Assembly: GCA_016931695.1 (NCBI GenBank)
Contig: JAFGEI010000012.1
Coordinates: forward strand, 1 to 32,142
From: Anaerolineae bacterium
Lineage (GTDB): Bacteria; Chloroflexota; Anaerolineae; B4-G1; DUEL01
Direction: 5' to 3'
Length of the DNA: 32,142 nucleotides
Each line of letters starts with the position of its first letter. The stretch's first letter is position 1. Below are positions 7,910 through 17,201 of this stretch, piece after piece. Made by a program: the position numbers and the translations under genes. The notes under the pieces were generated by a model. That model had not been told where the DNA came from. It worked only from the letters and a program-made list of their open reading frames with translations, and ran no database searches.

Positions 7910-9118
7910 ATGCAACCTTTAGAAAACACCCGCGTCATCGACCTGACCCGCGCCCTGGCTGGCCCCTACTGCACGATGATGCTGGGCGACCTGGGGGCGG
8001 ACGTGGTCAAGGTGGAGCGGCCCGGTCATGGCGACGAGAGCCGCGGCTGGGGGCCGCCTTTCGTGGGCGCGCCCTACGGTCCCTATCCCGGCGAATCCGC
8101 CTACTTTATCGCCGCCAACCGCAACAAGCGCAGCATCACCGTCGACCTCAAGCGTCCCCAAGGGGTCGAGATCATCCGCCGCCTGACCCGCCAGTCCGAC
8201 GTCCTGGTGGAAAACTTTCGCACTGGCGTGCTGGACGGCATGGGGCTGGGTTATGGTGACCTGCGTGCGCTCAACCCGCGCCTGGTCTATTGCTCCATCA
8301 GCGGTTACGGCCGCAGCGGCCCCTATGCCGAGCGGCCCGGCTACGACTTTATCGTCCAGGCCGAGGGGGGGATGATGGGCATCACCGGGCCGGAGGCGGG
8401 CCCGCCCTCTCGGGTGGGCATCCCCATTGTCGACATTACCGCCGGGATGTTTGCCGCTACGGCGATCCTGGCTGCGCTGCGGGCGCGGGACCTGGGCGGA
8501 GAGGGGCAGCTCGTCGACGTCTCGCTGCTCGACACCCAGGTCGCCCTGCTGACCAACGTCGCTTCCAACTACCTCGTCGGCGGCGCCGCGCCCCAACGAT
8601 ACGGCAACGCCCACCCCAACCTGGCCCCCTACGAGGCCTTTCGCGCCCGCGACCGCTGGTTTGCCCTGGCGGCGGCCAACGAGCGGCAGTGGGCCACGTT
8701 GTGTGCCGTCATTGGCCGGCCGGACCTGCAGGACGATCCGCGCTTTGCCCGCAACAGCGAGCGGGTCACCAACCGCCCGGCTCTGCTGGCGGCGCTGGGC
8801 GAGGTGTTTGCCACCCGCGATGCGAACGAGTGGTTGTCCGCCCTACAGCAAGCGGGCCTGCCCTGTGGCCCCATCAACACCGTAGCGGACGTCTTTGCCC
8901 ATCCCCAGGTGGGACCGCGGCAGATGGTGTTGGAAACGCAGCACCCGACCGCCGGGCCGGTGCGCCTGGCCGGGTTTCCCTACAAGCTGTCGGCGACTCC
9001 GGCCGGGGTGCATCGCCCGCCGCCGCTGCTGGGCCAGCACAGCGAGGAGGTGCTGGTCGACCTGCTGGGGTATTCTTCCCAGGACGTCGCGCGGCTGCGC
9101 GCGGAAGGAGTGATTTGA
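7910..9118 (+). CDS. Family III CoA-transferase (CaiB/BaiF type)
   Basis: 402 residues, the normal length for the family. The N terminus 'RVIDLTRALAGPYCTMMLGDLGADVVKVERPGHGDE' (cut here to its recognisable blocks RVIDLTR, LAGPYCTMMLGDLGADVVKVE) is the class III hallmark. 'NRNKRSITVDLK', 'VLVENFRTGVLD', 'SISGYGRSGPY' and 'RPGYDFIVQAEGGMMGITG' follow. The catalytic Asp that forms the mixed anhydride is probably D175 in 'VGIPIVDITAG'. It moves CoA between a donor acyl-CoA and a carboxylate, here possibly the acid released by the upstream hydrolases (inference). AGGAG precedes the ATG. It lies 35 bases after the amidase gene and 5 before the dehydrogenase gene. Confidence 0.92.
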   Translation: MQPLENTRVIDLTRALAGPYCTMMLGDLGADVVKVERPGHGDESRGWGPPFVGAPYGPYPGESAYFIAANRNKRSITVDLKRPQGVEIIRRLTRQSDVLVENFRTGVLDGMGLGYGDLRALNPRLVYCSISGYGRSGPYAERPGYDFIVQAEGGMMGITGPEAGPPSRVGIPIVDITAGMFAATAILAALRARDLGGEGQLVDVSLLDTQVALLTNVASNYLVGGAAPQRYGNAHPNLAPYEAFRARDRWFALAAANERQWATLCAVIGRPDLQDDPRFARNSERVTNRPALLAALGEVFATRDANEWLSALQQAGLPCGPINTVADVFAHPQVGPRQMVLETQHPTAGPVRLAGFPYKLSATPAGVHRPPPLLGQHSEEVLVDLLGYSSQDVARLRAEGVI

Positions 9119-9123
9119 GTCCG

Positions 9124-10107
9124 ATGGCTGAACTGTCCGTTCACCTCGACCGTCCCTACGTCCCGGGTGTGCTCGAGCACCTGCGCTCTTTGTTGGAGCC
9201 CGGCATCCGCCTGACCGTGGGGCCGGACCTGCCCGCGCCGGCCAGGTACCACGTGCTCGTCGCCGGCCGGCCGTCGCCGGAAGAGATCGCCGCCAGCCCC
9301 AACCTCTGCGCATTGATCGTCCCCTGGGCCGGCATCCCCCCGGCGACGCGCGAACTGCTGCGCGGATTTCCGCACATTGCCGTCCACAACCTCCACTACA
9401 ACGACGTCACGACCGCCGAGATGGCGGTCACGCTGATGCTCGCCGCGGCCAAGCGCATCGTGCCCATCGACCGCACCTTTCGCCAGCACGATTGGACCCC
9501 GCGCTACCAGCCCAACCCCTCCCTCGCCCTGGAGGGGCGAACGGCGCTGATCCTCGGTTACGGCGCCATCGGGCAGCGCGTCGCCCGGGCCTGTCGCGGG
9601 CTGGGAATGCGGGTGCTGGCGATTCGCCGCTGTCCCGAGAAGGCGCCGCCGGGCCTCCCGGACGCGGTCCATCCGCCGCACGCGCTGCGCCAGTTGCTGC
9701 CGCAGGCGGACGTGCTGGTCGTCTGCCTGCCGCACACGCCCGAGACCGAGGGGTTGATCGGCGCCGGCGAACTGGCGCTGCTCCCGGCGCAGGCGCTGCT
9801 GGTCAACGTGGCCCGCGGCCCGATCGTCGACGAGGCGGCGCTCTACCACGCCCTGTGCGACGGGACGCTTTACGGCGCAGGGCTCGACGTCTGGTACAAC
9901 TATCCCGCCGACGAGGCGGCCCGCCCGCACACTCCGCCGTCCGCTTACCCCTTTCACGAGCTGGACAATGTCGTCATGAGTCCCCACCGCGCTGGGGGAT
10001 CGGTGGACAAGGAGGAACGGCGCATGGCCCGCCTGGCAGTGCTGCTCAACGCCGCCAGGCGCGGGGAAGAAATGCCCAACCGGGTAGACCTGGCGGCGGG
10101 GTATTAG
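9124..10107 (+). CDS. D-isomer-specific 2-hydroxyacid dehydrogenase family protein
   Basis: 327 residues. The nucleotide-binding signature 'LILGYGAIGQRVAR' (143-155) and the motif 'LLVNVARGPIVDE' (R231) are present, with 'LDVWYNYPADE' (D255) and 'VVMSPHRAGGS' (H288). The catalytic Glu normally five residues after the Asp in 'DVFxxEP' is replaced: here the sequence is DVWYNYP, with Y260. Other acidic residues (D263, E264) are close. It should reduce or oxidise a 2-keto/2-hydroxy acid with NAD(P)H, but the altered dyad makes activity uncertain. The ATG at 9124 lies 13 bases from AAGGAG (9105-9110); an in-frame TTG at 9115 with a four-base spacer is an alternative. The frame stays open far upstream within the CoA-transferase gene, which is coincidental. 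Last gene of the plus-strand run. Confidence 0.86.
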   Translation: MAELSVHLDRPYVPGVLEHLRSLLEPGIRLTVGPDLPAPARYHVLVAGRPSPEEIAASPNLCALIVPWAGIPPATRELLRGFPHIAVHNLHYNDVTTAEMAVTLMLAAAKRIVPIDRTFRQHDWTPRYQPNPSLALEGRTALILGYGAIGQRVARACRGLGMRVLAIRRCPEKAPPGLPDAVHPPHALRQLLPQADVLVVCLPHTPETEGLIGAGELALLPAQALLVNVARGPIVDEAALYHALCDGTLYGAGLDVWYNYPADEAARPHTPPSAYPFHELDNVVMSPHRAGGSVDKEERRMARLAVLLNAARRGEEMPNRVDLAAGY

Positions 10108-10152
10108 CGGCCGGGAAGCGGGTGGCGCGCCTGCCCGGCGAGCTGCGGCGGG

Positions 10153-10956
10153 TTATACGATCACGACGTCGTCCAGGCCATTTTCCGGCTGTGGGTAGCT
10201 CATGTCGAGCCCACGCAGGGTTTCGATCAGCACCGTCGCAATGACCAGGTTGCGGTACCACTTGCGATTGGCCGGGACGACGTACCAAGGCGCCCAGGCG
10301 GTGCTCGTTTTGCTCAGCACGTCCTCGTAGGCCTGCATGTATCGCGGCCACAGCTTTCGCTCGTCGAGGTCGCCCAGGCTGAATTTCCACCGCTTGTGCG
10401 GTTCGTCCAGGCGGGCCTGGAGGCGCTCCTTTTGCTCCTCCAGGTCGATGTGCAAGTAGAATTTGAGGATCGTCGTCCCTTCATCCGCCAGCACGCGCTC
10501 GAAGGCATTGATGTGGTCGTAGCGCTTGCCCCATACCTCCGGCGGGACCAGGCTGTGAACGCGGACCACCAGCACATCCTCGTAGTGACTGCGGTTAAAG
10601 ATGACGATTTCGCCCCTTCCGGGCGTCCACTTGTGAACCCGCCACAGATAGTCGTGGCTCAATTCCTCTGCGGTGGGCACCTTGAATCCGGCCACCTTGA
10701 CCCCCTGGGGGTTGACGCCTTCAAAGACGTGGCGGATGACGCCGTCCTTGCCGCCGGTGTCCATCGCTTGCAGCACGACGAGCACCTTGTGTCGATTCTC
10801 GGCGTAGAGCAATTCTTGCAGTTCCTCGAGCTGCTCGTTGAGCAGCAATAGATGCCGTTTCCCTTCTTTCTTCTGGCCCTCGAAAGCGCTGCTGTCGTTG
10901 GGGTCCCACTGGCTGAGGTCGACCTGGCTCCCTGGTTTGACGCGGTATCGATCCAT
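10153..10956 (-). CDS. Polyphosphate kinase 2 family (polyphosphate:nucleotide phosphotransferase)
   Basis: 267 residues. Walker A-like 'LQAMDTGGKDGVIRHV' (62-77), 'GFKVPTAEELSHDYLWRVHK' and the Walker B-like 'IFNRSHYEDVLVVRVH' (119-134) identify PPK2. The sequence resembles the single-domain group that phosphorylates AMP and/or ADP from polyphosphate. The role would be polyphosphate-driven nucleotide regeneration in the cytosol. Start at 10956: a strong AAGGAGG lies four bases upstream, whereas an in-frame start at 11004 would sit within the -35 box of the promoter. Divergent from the metallophosphoesterase gene; its 3' end faces the dehydrogenase gene across 45 GC-rich bases. Confidence 0.94.
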   Translation of the reverse strand: MDRYRVKPGSQVDLSQWDPNDSSAFEGQKKEGKRHLLLLNEQLEELQELLYAENRHKVLVVLQAMDTGGKDGVIRHVFEGVNPQGVKVAGFKVPTAEELSHDYLWRVHKWTPGRGEIVIFNRSHYEDVLVVRVHSLVPPEVWGKRYDHINAFERVLADEGTTILKFYLHIDLEEQKERLQARLDEPHKRWKFSLGDLDERKLWPRYMQAYEDVLSKTSTAWAPWYVVPANRKWYRNLVIATVLIETLRGLDMSYPQPENGLDDVVIV

Positions 10957-10974
10957 GAGGCCTCCTTTTCCCGA

Positions 10975-11004
10975 ATTGTACCACCAAGGCGCCGGAGGCG
11001 TCAA
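10975..11004 (-). promoter_or_regulatory. Promoter of the PPK2 gene
   Basis: Minus strand: TTGACG (11004-10999), 18-base spacer, TACAAT (10980-10975), with TG at the extended -10 position (TGGTACAAT). Predicted transcription start near 10968, so the leader would be just the AAGGAGG site and four more bases. Confidence 0.6.
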
Positions 11005-11010
11005 GCCTCC
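10994..11010. repeat. Small hairpin overlapping the PPK2 -35 box
   Basis: GGAGGC (10994-10999), loop GTCAA, GCCTCC (11005-11010). The loop holds most of the -35 hexamer of the PPK2 promoter. It could be an operator half-site arrangement or chance; nothing else supports regulation. Confidence 0.35.
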
Positions 11011-11044
11011 CGCATCCGGGGAACTGGTTGAGCTGTTACAGGTA

Positions 11045-11053
11045 TGCTATAAT
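11045..11053 (+). promoter_or_regulatory. Extended -10 promoter of the metallophosphoesterase gene
   Basis: TGCTATAAT (11045-11053) is a perfect -10 with the TGn extension. No good -35 is found at 16-18 bases (TTGAGC at 11028-11033 is only 14 away), which is tolerated in extended -10 promoters. It would give a leader of about 44 bases to the ATG at 11104. Confidence 0.5.
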
Positions 11054-11103
11054 GCCCTGACGTATCGTGGCCTGCTGACCAAAGGTCGAGGTGTGCTACA
11101 ACT

Positions 11104-12633
11104 ATGGCCGAGAACAATCTACTTGTTGTCAGTGACCTGCACCTGAGCGAGGGTTGGAATTCCGAGACGGGGCGCGTCAGTCGGCTGGAGAGCTTTCACT
11201 ACGACGACGCGTTCGAGCGGTTCATCCACCATCACGAGAGCATCCGCCGCAGCCGCCGTTATAAGGAACGCCCCTGGCTCTTGATCTTTAACGGCGACTT
11301 GTTCCAGTTTGCCCAGGTCGTCTCGCTGCCGCCCGAAGGAAAAGAGCTGCGAGCGGTCACCGGCGTTTCCTCCTACGACGAACTGCCGCGCGACGTGCTG
11401 CGCTACGGCCTGGGAACGACGCCCAAGGAAGCGGCCTGGAAGGTCGGGCGCATTGCAGCTGGGCACCCAATCTTTTTTGCCGCCCTGGGATGGTTCCTGG
11501 CGCACGGGAACCGCATCGCCATCATCAAGGGCAATCACGACCCGGAGTGGTTCTGGCCCGAGGTCCAGGAGCGATTTTGCCGCGAGATCCTTCACGCCTA
11601 CGAGGAATGGCTGATCGAGGGGGGTAGCGGGCCTCACTTGATGCTGGAGGACGTCCAGAAACGCGTCCGCTTTTACCCCTGGTTCTATTACGAACCGGGC
11701 CGGATTTACGTCGAGCACGGCCACCAGTACGACCCGGTCAATCGCTTTCGCAACTTTCTCCACCCGGTTCAGCCCCATCGGCCAAATCATCTGGACCTGC
11801 CCTGGGGCTCGTTCGTCACGCAGACTTTTCTCAACCACTTGCAGCGGGGCTTTCCGTATGCCGATCTGGACGAGTTGATGAAGCAGCAGCTGGGGCGGGC
11901 CATTCGCCAAAGCCCCGTCCGCGCCGCAGCGATGGGGTTGTACTATCTCTATCTCGTCGCCCGGGCCACGTTGCGGGAACTGCGACAGCGGCGTCACGCT
12001 GGAGAATGGGAAAAGTTTCCCTTTAGCACGGCGCGCAACGTGGGCCTTTCCGTGCTGCCAGACGCGGTCGTGCGGCGGTTGATTCAAATGGGATGGGAGC
12101 CGCATCACCGGGCCGTAGAACGGGTCTTGAGGATTTTTGCCCGGGCGGGGGCCGCTACGGCGACGATGCTGCTCCAGTTTGTCGGTATTTTTCAGGCTGC
12201 CCGCGCCTTTGTCGACGCCGAGTACCTGGGCATGCTGGGCTGGGCAATCATGGCTGGCGGGGTCTTTTTGCTGCGCCGGTCGATTCAGCTCTATTTTCGG
12301 CAGCAGGTCAGCCGCGTCCATTACGGCTACGAAGCGGTGCCCTACATCCGCCAGGCGTTGGGCGAAAAGTACGAGGTGCCCTACTACGTTTTTGGTCACA
12401 TGCACCGTCCCACGCTGCGCCGGTTGGAGGGGGGAAAGTGGTTCGTGGACAGTGGCGGGTGGCCGATCTTGATCCGGCAGCAGCTACAGCGTCTAGAGGA
12501 GAAAAAGCTCACCTTCGTGCGGCTGCCTACCGGTCACCGCGGCGCCCCCGAGCTGTTGTACTGGGACGATTCGGGGAACAAGGCGGAGCGCCTGGTGCTC
12601 GTCGAGCCATACCAGCAGGACCTAGCTGTCTAG
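11104..12633 (+). CDS. Membrane-inserted calcineurin-like metallophosphoesterase
   Basis: 509 residues. All five metal-binding blocks are present: 'VVSDLHLSEG' (D11, H13), 'FNGDLFQF' (D65), 'IKGNHDPEW' (N144, H145), 'YVEHGHQYDP' (H205/H207) and 'VFGHMHRPT' (H432, H434). Between the fourth and fifth blocks lies an insertion of about 220 residues. It is basic and aromatic at first, then has two hydrophobic stretches (about 349-369 and 376-392) that look like a membrane hairpin before the fold closes with GHMH. The protein should therefore be anchored with its active site on the cytoplasmic face (inference). LpxH-like or cyclic-nucleotide/lipid phosphodiesterase activity is possible; no substrate can be named. 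GAGGTG (11088-11093) is the ribosome site. The 3' end overlaps that of the convergent psuG gene by 12 bases. Confidence 0.85.
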   Translation: MAENNLLVVSDLHLSEGWNSETGRVSRLESFHYDDAFERFIHHHESIRRSRRYKERPWLLIFNGDLFQFAQVVSLPPEGKELRAVTGVSSYDELPRDVLRYGLGTTPKEAAWKVGRIAAGHPIFFAALGWFLAHGNRIAIIKGNHDPEWFWPEVQERFCREILHAYEEWLIEGGSGPHLMLEDVQKRVRFYPWFYYEPGRIYVEHGHQYDPVNRFRNFLHPVQPHRPNHLDLPWGSFVTQTFLNHLQRGFPYADLDELMKQQLGRAIRQSPVRAAAMGLYYLYLVARATLRELRQRRHAGEWEKFPFSTARNVGLSVLPDAVVRRLIQMGWEPHHRAVERVLRIFARAGAATATMLLQFVGIFQAARAFVDAEYLGMLGWAIMAGGVFLLRRSIQLYFRQQVSRVHYGYEAVPYIRQALGEKYEVPYYVFGHMHRPTLRRLEGGKWFVDSGGWPILIRQQLQRLEEKKLTFVRLPTGHRGAPELLYWDDSGNKAERLVLVEPYQQDLAV

Positions 12634-13533
12634 CGCGCGGGCGATATGGGCCGCGACGCGGCTGTTGTGGAACAGCAAGGCCTTGTTTGCGGCCAGCGAT
12701 TCTCCCCCCGTACGATCCGCCAGCCGTGCCAGGAGAAAAGGGGTCAGGTCGCGGCCCGAGATTCCCCGTTCGTCCGCCTCGGCGACGGTGGCCTCGACCG
12801 CGGCGTGGGTCTCGGCCCACACCATCTCGTCGTCTGACGGAATGGGCACGCAGACCAACAGCGATGCCGGCAGCCCCAACCGGTTGCGGGCGCGGGCGAT
12901 GGCGGCGACGTCCTGGGGGCTGTCGGCGCGGGCGGCGAGCGGCAGGCCCGACGAGCGGCTGGTAAAAGCGGGAAACGTGTCGGTCTGGTAGCCCACCACC
13001 GGCACCCCCAGCGTCTCCAGCGCCTCCAGCGTGCGCGGCAGGTCGAGGATCGCCTTGGCCCCGGCGCAGACGACGAGCATCGGCGTCGTAGCCAGGGCGG
13101 GCAGGTCGGCGGAGACGTCTTCCGGGTGGCTGCGGTGCACGCCGCCGATCCCCCCGGTGGCAAAGACGCGGATGCCGGCCCGGTAGGCCAGCGTCATCGT
13201 GGCGGCGACGGTGGTCCCGCCGCTGCGGCCCTGCGCCACGGCGACCGGCAGGTCGCGCTGGCTGATCTTGGCCGGCTCGGGCTCGTGCGCCAGCCGCTCC
13301 AGCTCCTGCGGCGACAACCCCACCTTGACCTCCCCCGCCAGCAGCGCGACCGTTGCCGGCGTCGCGCCTTCCGCCCGCACGATGGCCTCCATCTGCCGTG
13401 CGACTTGCTGGTTGACCGGCCGGGGCAGTCCGTGGGTGATGAGGGCGGATTCCAGCGCGACGACAGGTTGCCGTCGCGCGAGGGCCTCGGCGACCTGGGG
13501 GGCGACGGTGAGCGGGAGGTTCGGGTTTGGCAA
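12622..13533 (-). CDS. psuG: Pseudouridine-5'-phosphate glycosidase
   Basis: 303 residues, full family length. It splits pseudouridine 5'-phosphate into uracil and ribose 5-phosphate. Recognisable blocks are 'VVALESALITHGLPRP' (E28), 'KISQRDLP' (K89, the sugar-ring Schiff-base lysine by family comparison), 'RVFATGGIGGVHR', 'EDVSADL' (D139) and 'VVCAGAKAILDLP' (K160). The start is TTG at 13533: GAGGT of its ribosome site overlaps the stop of the DUF58 gene, and no ATG fits. No psuK-type kinase is visible in the window, so pseudouridine phosphate must come from elsewhere. Last gene of the minus-strand run. Confidence 0.95.
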   Translation of the reverse strand: MPNPNLPLTVAPQVAEALARRQPVVALESALITHGLPRPVNQQVARQMEAIVRAEGATPATVALLAGEVKVGLSPQELERLAHEPEPAKISQRDLPVAVAQGRSGGTTVAATMTLAYRAGIRVFATGGIGGVHRSHPEDVSADLPALATTPMLVVCAGAKAILDLPRTLEALETLGVPVVGYQTDTFPAFTSRSSGLPLAARADSPQDVAAIARARNRLGLPASLLVCVPIPSDDEMVWAETHAAVEATVAEADERGISGRDLTPFLLARLADRTGGESLAANKALLFHNSRVAAHIARALDS

Positions 13534-13537
13534 GCGT

Positions 13538-14428
13538 CTACCTCACGATGCCTTGCCGGCGCAGCCCGGTCAGAACGGTCTGCTCGAGGGGGGTGTTGCT
13601 GGCCAGGGGCAGGTAATGGGCGCCGCGGGCGCGGCAGGCCGCCCGGACCTCGTCGCGCCAGCCGTCCAGGCGGCGGCGGTAGAGGTCCTGCATCCCCCCG
13701 TCGATGGTCACCTCTTGCGCCTGCTCCGTCTCGACGTCGATCAGCCGCAGGTCTCCCCCCAGCGGCGGGTCGATCTCGTCGGGAGAGAGGAGGTGGATGA
13801 CGGCGCACTCGTGGCCCCGCGCTGCCAGTGCGGTCAGGCCGTCGACGTACCCGGCCGGCGAGAAAAGGTCCGAGATGAGGATGACCAGGCCGGGGCGGCC
13901 GCCGGACATGGCATAGGTGCGGAGGGCGGCGTTCAGGTCGGTGACGCCGCCGGCGCTCAGGCCCTCCAGCCACTCGAACAGGCGCAGCGCGTGCCCCCGC
14001 CCGCGGAGCGGCCCAAATTTGGCGGCGGGCGAATGGCGAACGACTGTCACTGCCAGGCGGTCCCCTGCGCCCAGGGCGACGTATCCCAAGGCGGCGGCCA
14101 GGCGGCGCGCGTAAGCCCACTTGTTCCCCTCGCCGCCGCTCTCGGCTGCCCCCCAGTCCATCGACGCACTCCCGTCGAGCAGGATATGCACGGCCAGGTC
14201 CTCTTCTTCTTCGAACAACTTGACAAAGGGGCGCTCCAGGCGGGCATAGATGTTCCAATCGACCCGGCGCAGGTCGTCGCCGCGGGCGTAATCCCGGTAG
14301 TCGGCGAACTCGACCGAGGTGCCGCGCTTGGTCGAGCGGCGTTCGCCTGCCGTCTGCCCGGCCCGGACCTGGCGCGCGACGAGGGAGAGGCAGGACAGCT
14401 TTGCCAACAGTTCGGTTTCTAGCAGCAC
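13538..14428 (-). CDS. DUF58 protein with vWA-like domain
   Basis: 296 residues. The family signature is present: 'GTSVEFADYRDYARGDDLRRVDWNIYARLERPFVKLFEEEED' in short blocks (EFADYRDY 40-47, GDDLRRVDWNIYAR 50-63), followed by a MIDAS-type 'LLDGSASMDWG' (D85, S87, S89). DUF58 proteins are usually encoded next to MoxR AAA+ ATPases, as here (17-base gap), and are thought to be metal-binding adaptors or substrates of MoxR. No membrane helix is seen. The start is GTG at 14428 with GGAA a few bases upstream. Confidence 0.88.
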   Translation of the reverse strand: MLLETELLAKLSCLSLVARQVRAGQTAGERRSTKRGTSVEFADYRDYARGDDLRRVDWNIYARLERPFVKLFEEEEDLAVHILLDGSASMDWGAAESGGEGNKWAYARRLAAALGYVALGAGDRLAVTVVRHSPAAKFGPLRGRGHALRLFEWLEGLSAGGVTDLNAALRTYAMSGGRPGLVILISDLFSPAGYVDGLTALAARGHECAVIHLLSPDEIDPPLGGDLRLIDVETEQAQEVTIDGGMQDLYRRRLDGWRDEVRAACRARGAHYLPLASNTPLEQTVLTGLRRQGIVR

Positions 14429-14445
14429 AATCTATTCCGGTTCTG

Positions 14446-15431
<986 letters not shown>

Positions 15432-15432
<1 letters not shown>

Positions 15433-17201
15433 TACAGCGCCTCTAGCTCGTCCAGCAATCCGGTCAGCACGTCGAATCCGCCCTGCCAGAAGGCAGGCGA
15501 CGCCATGTCGAAACCGGCCTCGCCGACGATGTGCGCCGGGCTTGCCGATCCGCCATAGCCCAGGATTTTGAGGTAGCGGGGGATAAAGGAAGCCCCTTCT
15601 TCCTTGTACTGCTTGTACAATGCCAGGACCAGCAGGTGGCCAAAGCTGTAGGCATAGCAGTAGAACGGGGTGCGGTAGAGGTGGGGAATGGCAATCCATT
15701 CCCAGCGGAATTCGTCCGAGACGTCGACGGCGTCGCCAAACTGTTCGTGCAGGTTCTGCAGGTAGAGCGCGCCCATCTCGTCGGCCGTGGCGCCTGCGAG
15801 CGCCTGGGGATGGGCCTGGTTCTCAAAGAGCACAAAGTAGGCCTGGCGGGCGATGGTCGCGTAGGCTTCGTCGATCACCGTCACCAGCAGGTCGCGCCGC
15901 GCGGCGGGGTCCGATTCCTCCGCCAGCCAGCGGTCCACCAGCAGCATCTCGGAAAAGACGGACGCGGTCTCGGCCAGCGGGAGGGTGGAGTGGAAGGTGA
16001 ACACCGGGTGATCCTGGGCCATCATGGCGTGGACGGCGTGCCCAATCTCGTGTGCCAGGGTGAGGACGTCGTCGGTCTTGCCCTGGTAGTTGGTCAATAC
16101 CCAGGGTGTCATGCCGGGCAGGACGGAGGCACAAAACGCTCCACTGCGCTTGCCCACCCGGACCTCGGAGTCGAGGTGCTGCTCGGCAAAGACGCGCTGC
16201 GCGTGGCCTGCCAGCACGGGGGCGAACTGGTGCAAGCAATCCAATACCAGGTCAGCGGCCTCGGAAAAGGGGAAGGATTTTTCGGCGGCCTGGATCGGAG
16301 CGTAGAGGTCGTAGCGGCGCAGGCGTTCGATGCCCAGCCACTGCGCCTTGAGGCGAAAGTAGCGGTAAAAGATCGACATGTTGCGGCGGCAGCTTTCCAG
16401 CAGCGTCTCGACCACCGCGTCCGGCACGTCGTTGTGCAGGTTGCGGACCGCGATGGGGGAGGAAAAGCCGCGCAGGTCGACGTTCTCGCTGTCCCAATCG
16501 CGGGCAACGTGGCCATAGATCTGGGCCAGTATGGCGGATTCTTCCGCATAGACGCGGTACAGTTCCCGGTAGGCCGCCTCGCGCAGTTCCGGCCTGGGGT
16601 CGCGGTAGTAAACGCTCAGCTCGCCGCGCGTCATCTGCCGCACCTCGCCGTCGATCTCGAGCTGGAAGGAAAAGCGATTGGTGATCATCTGGTACAGCTT
16701 GACCAGGGCGTTGCTGCCGTTGACGTCTTTGATGTTGATGACCTTTTCCTCCGCCTCCGACAGGGTGTAAGGTTTGAACTGCCGCAGGGTTTCCAGGTAG
16801 TAGGTGTACTGCCCGCTTTCTGCCAGCAGGCGCAGGGCCGGTTCGTCGTCGAGCCCTTTCCACCACAGGGAGAAAAAGAGCAGCCGGTTGCAGAGGGCGG
16901 CGTGGAGCTGCTCGGCCCGGCTGAGAAAGCCCAGCGCGGCCGGATTTTGCGTGTCCTCGCCGAACCAGAGGTGGGCATAAGAAACGACGCGCAGGGACTG
17001 GGCAGTGACCTGGGCGGAGAGGTCCAGCAAGGCCAGGAACTCTTCGCCGCTGATCTGGGGCGAGAGGCGCTCGCGGCTGGCCTCCATCTCGCTCACCAGC
17101 GCTTCCAGTTCGGCCAGGGTCTTGTCGTATTCCGCGCCCTCGTGGGCGGGCAGCAGGGCCGCCAGGGTCCATCTGGATTGTTCAATGTGGTGCTTTTTCA
17201 A
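15432..17201 (-). CDS. M3-family oligoendopeptidase (PepF-like)
   Basis: 589 residues from the TTG start at 17201, the usual length for the family. The zinc motif is 'TLAHEIGHAVH' (H384, E385, H388) with the third ligand E411 in 'LPLAETASVFSEMLL'. The N-terminal helical half contains 'FGEDTQNPAALGFLSRAEQLHA', as in oligoendopeptidase F. It degrades short peptides in the cytosol. The start is decided by AAGGAG (17214-17209) seven bases before the TTG; a GTG at 17231 has no ribosome site. Its stop is fused to the moxR-like start (TAATG), an unusual partner for a MoxR/DUF58 pair. Confidence 0.93.

Noticed and set aside
8290..9123. Open frame continuing upstream of the hydroxyacid dehydrogenase
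   Set aside because: It runs through the CoA-transferase gene in another frame, is rich in Arg/Pro/Gly/Ala like other GC-rich shadow frames, and has no recognisable motif.
10108..10152. Intrinsic terminator between the dehydrogenase and PPK2 genes
   Set aside because: There are GC-rich self-complementary bases (GCCGGG and CCCGGC) but no T tract on either strand, so I could not support a terminator call.
15433..15699. Extended N terminus for the MoxR ATPase
   Set aside because: It overlaps the peptidase gene and is low-complexity; the TAATG junction gives the standard MoxR start.
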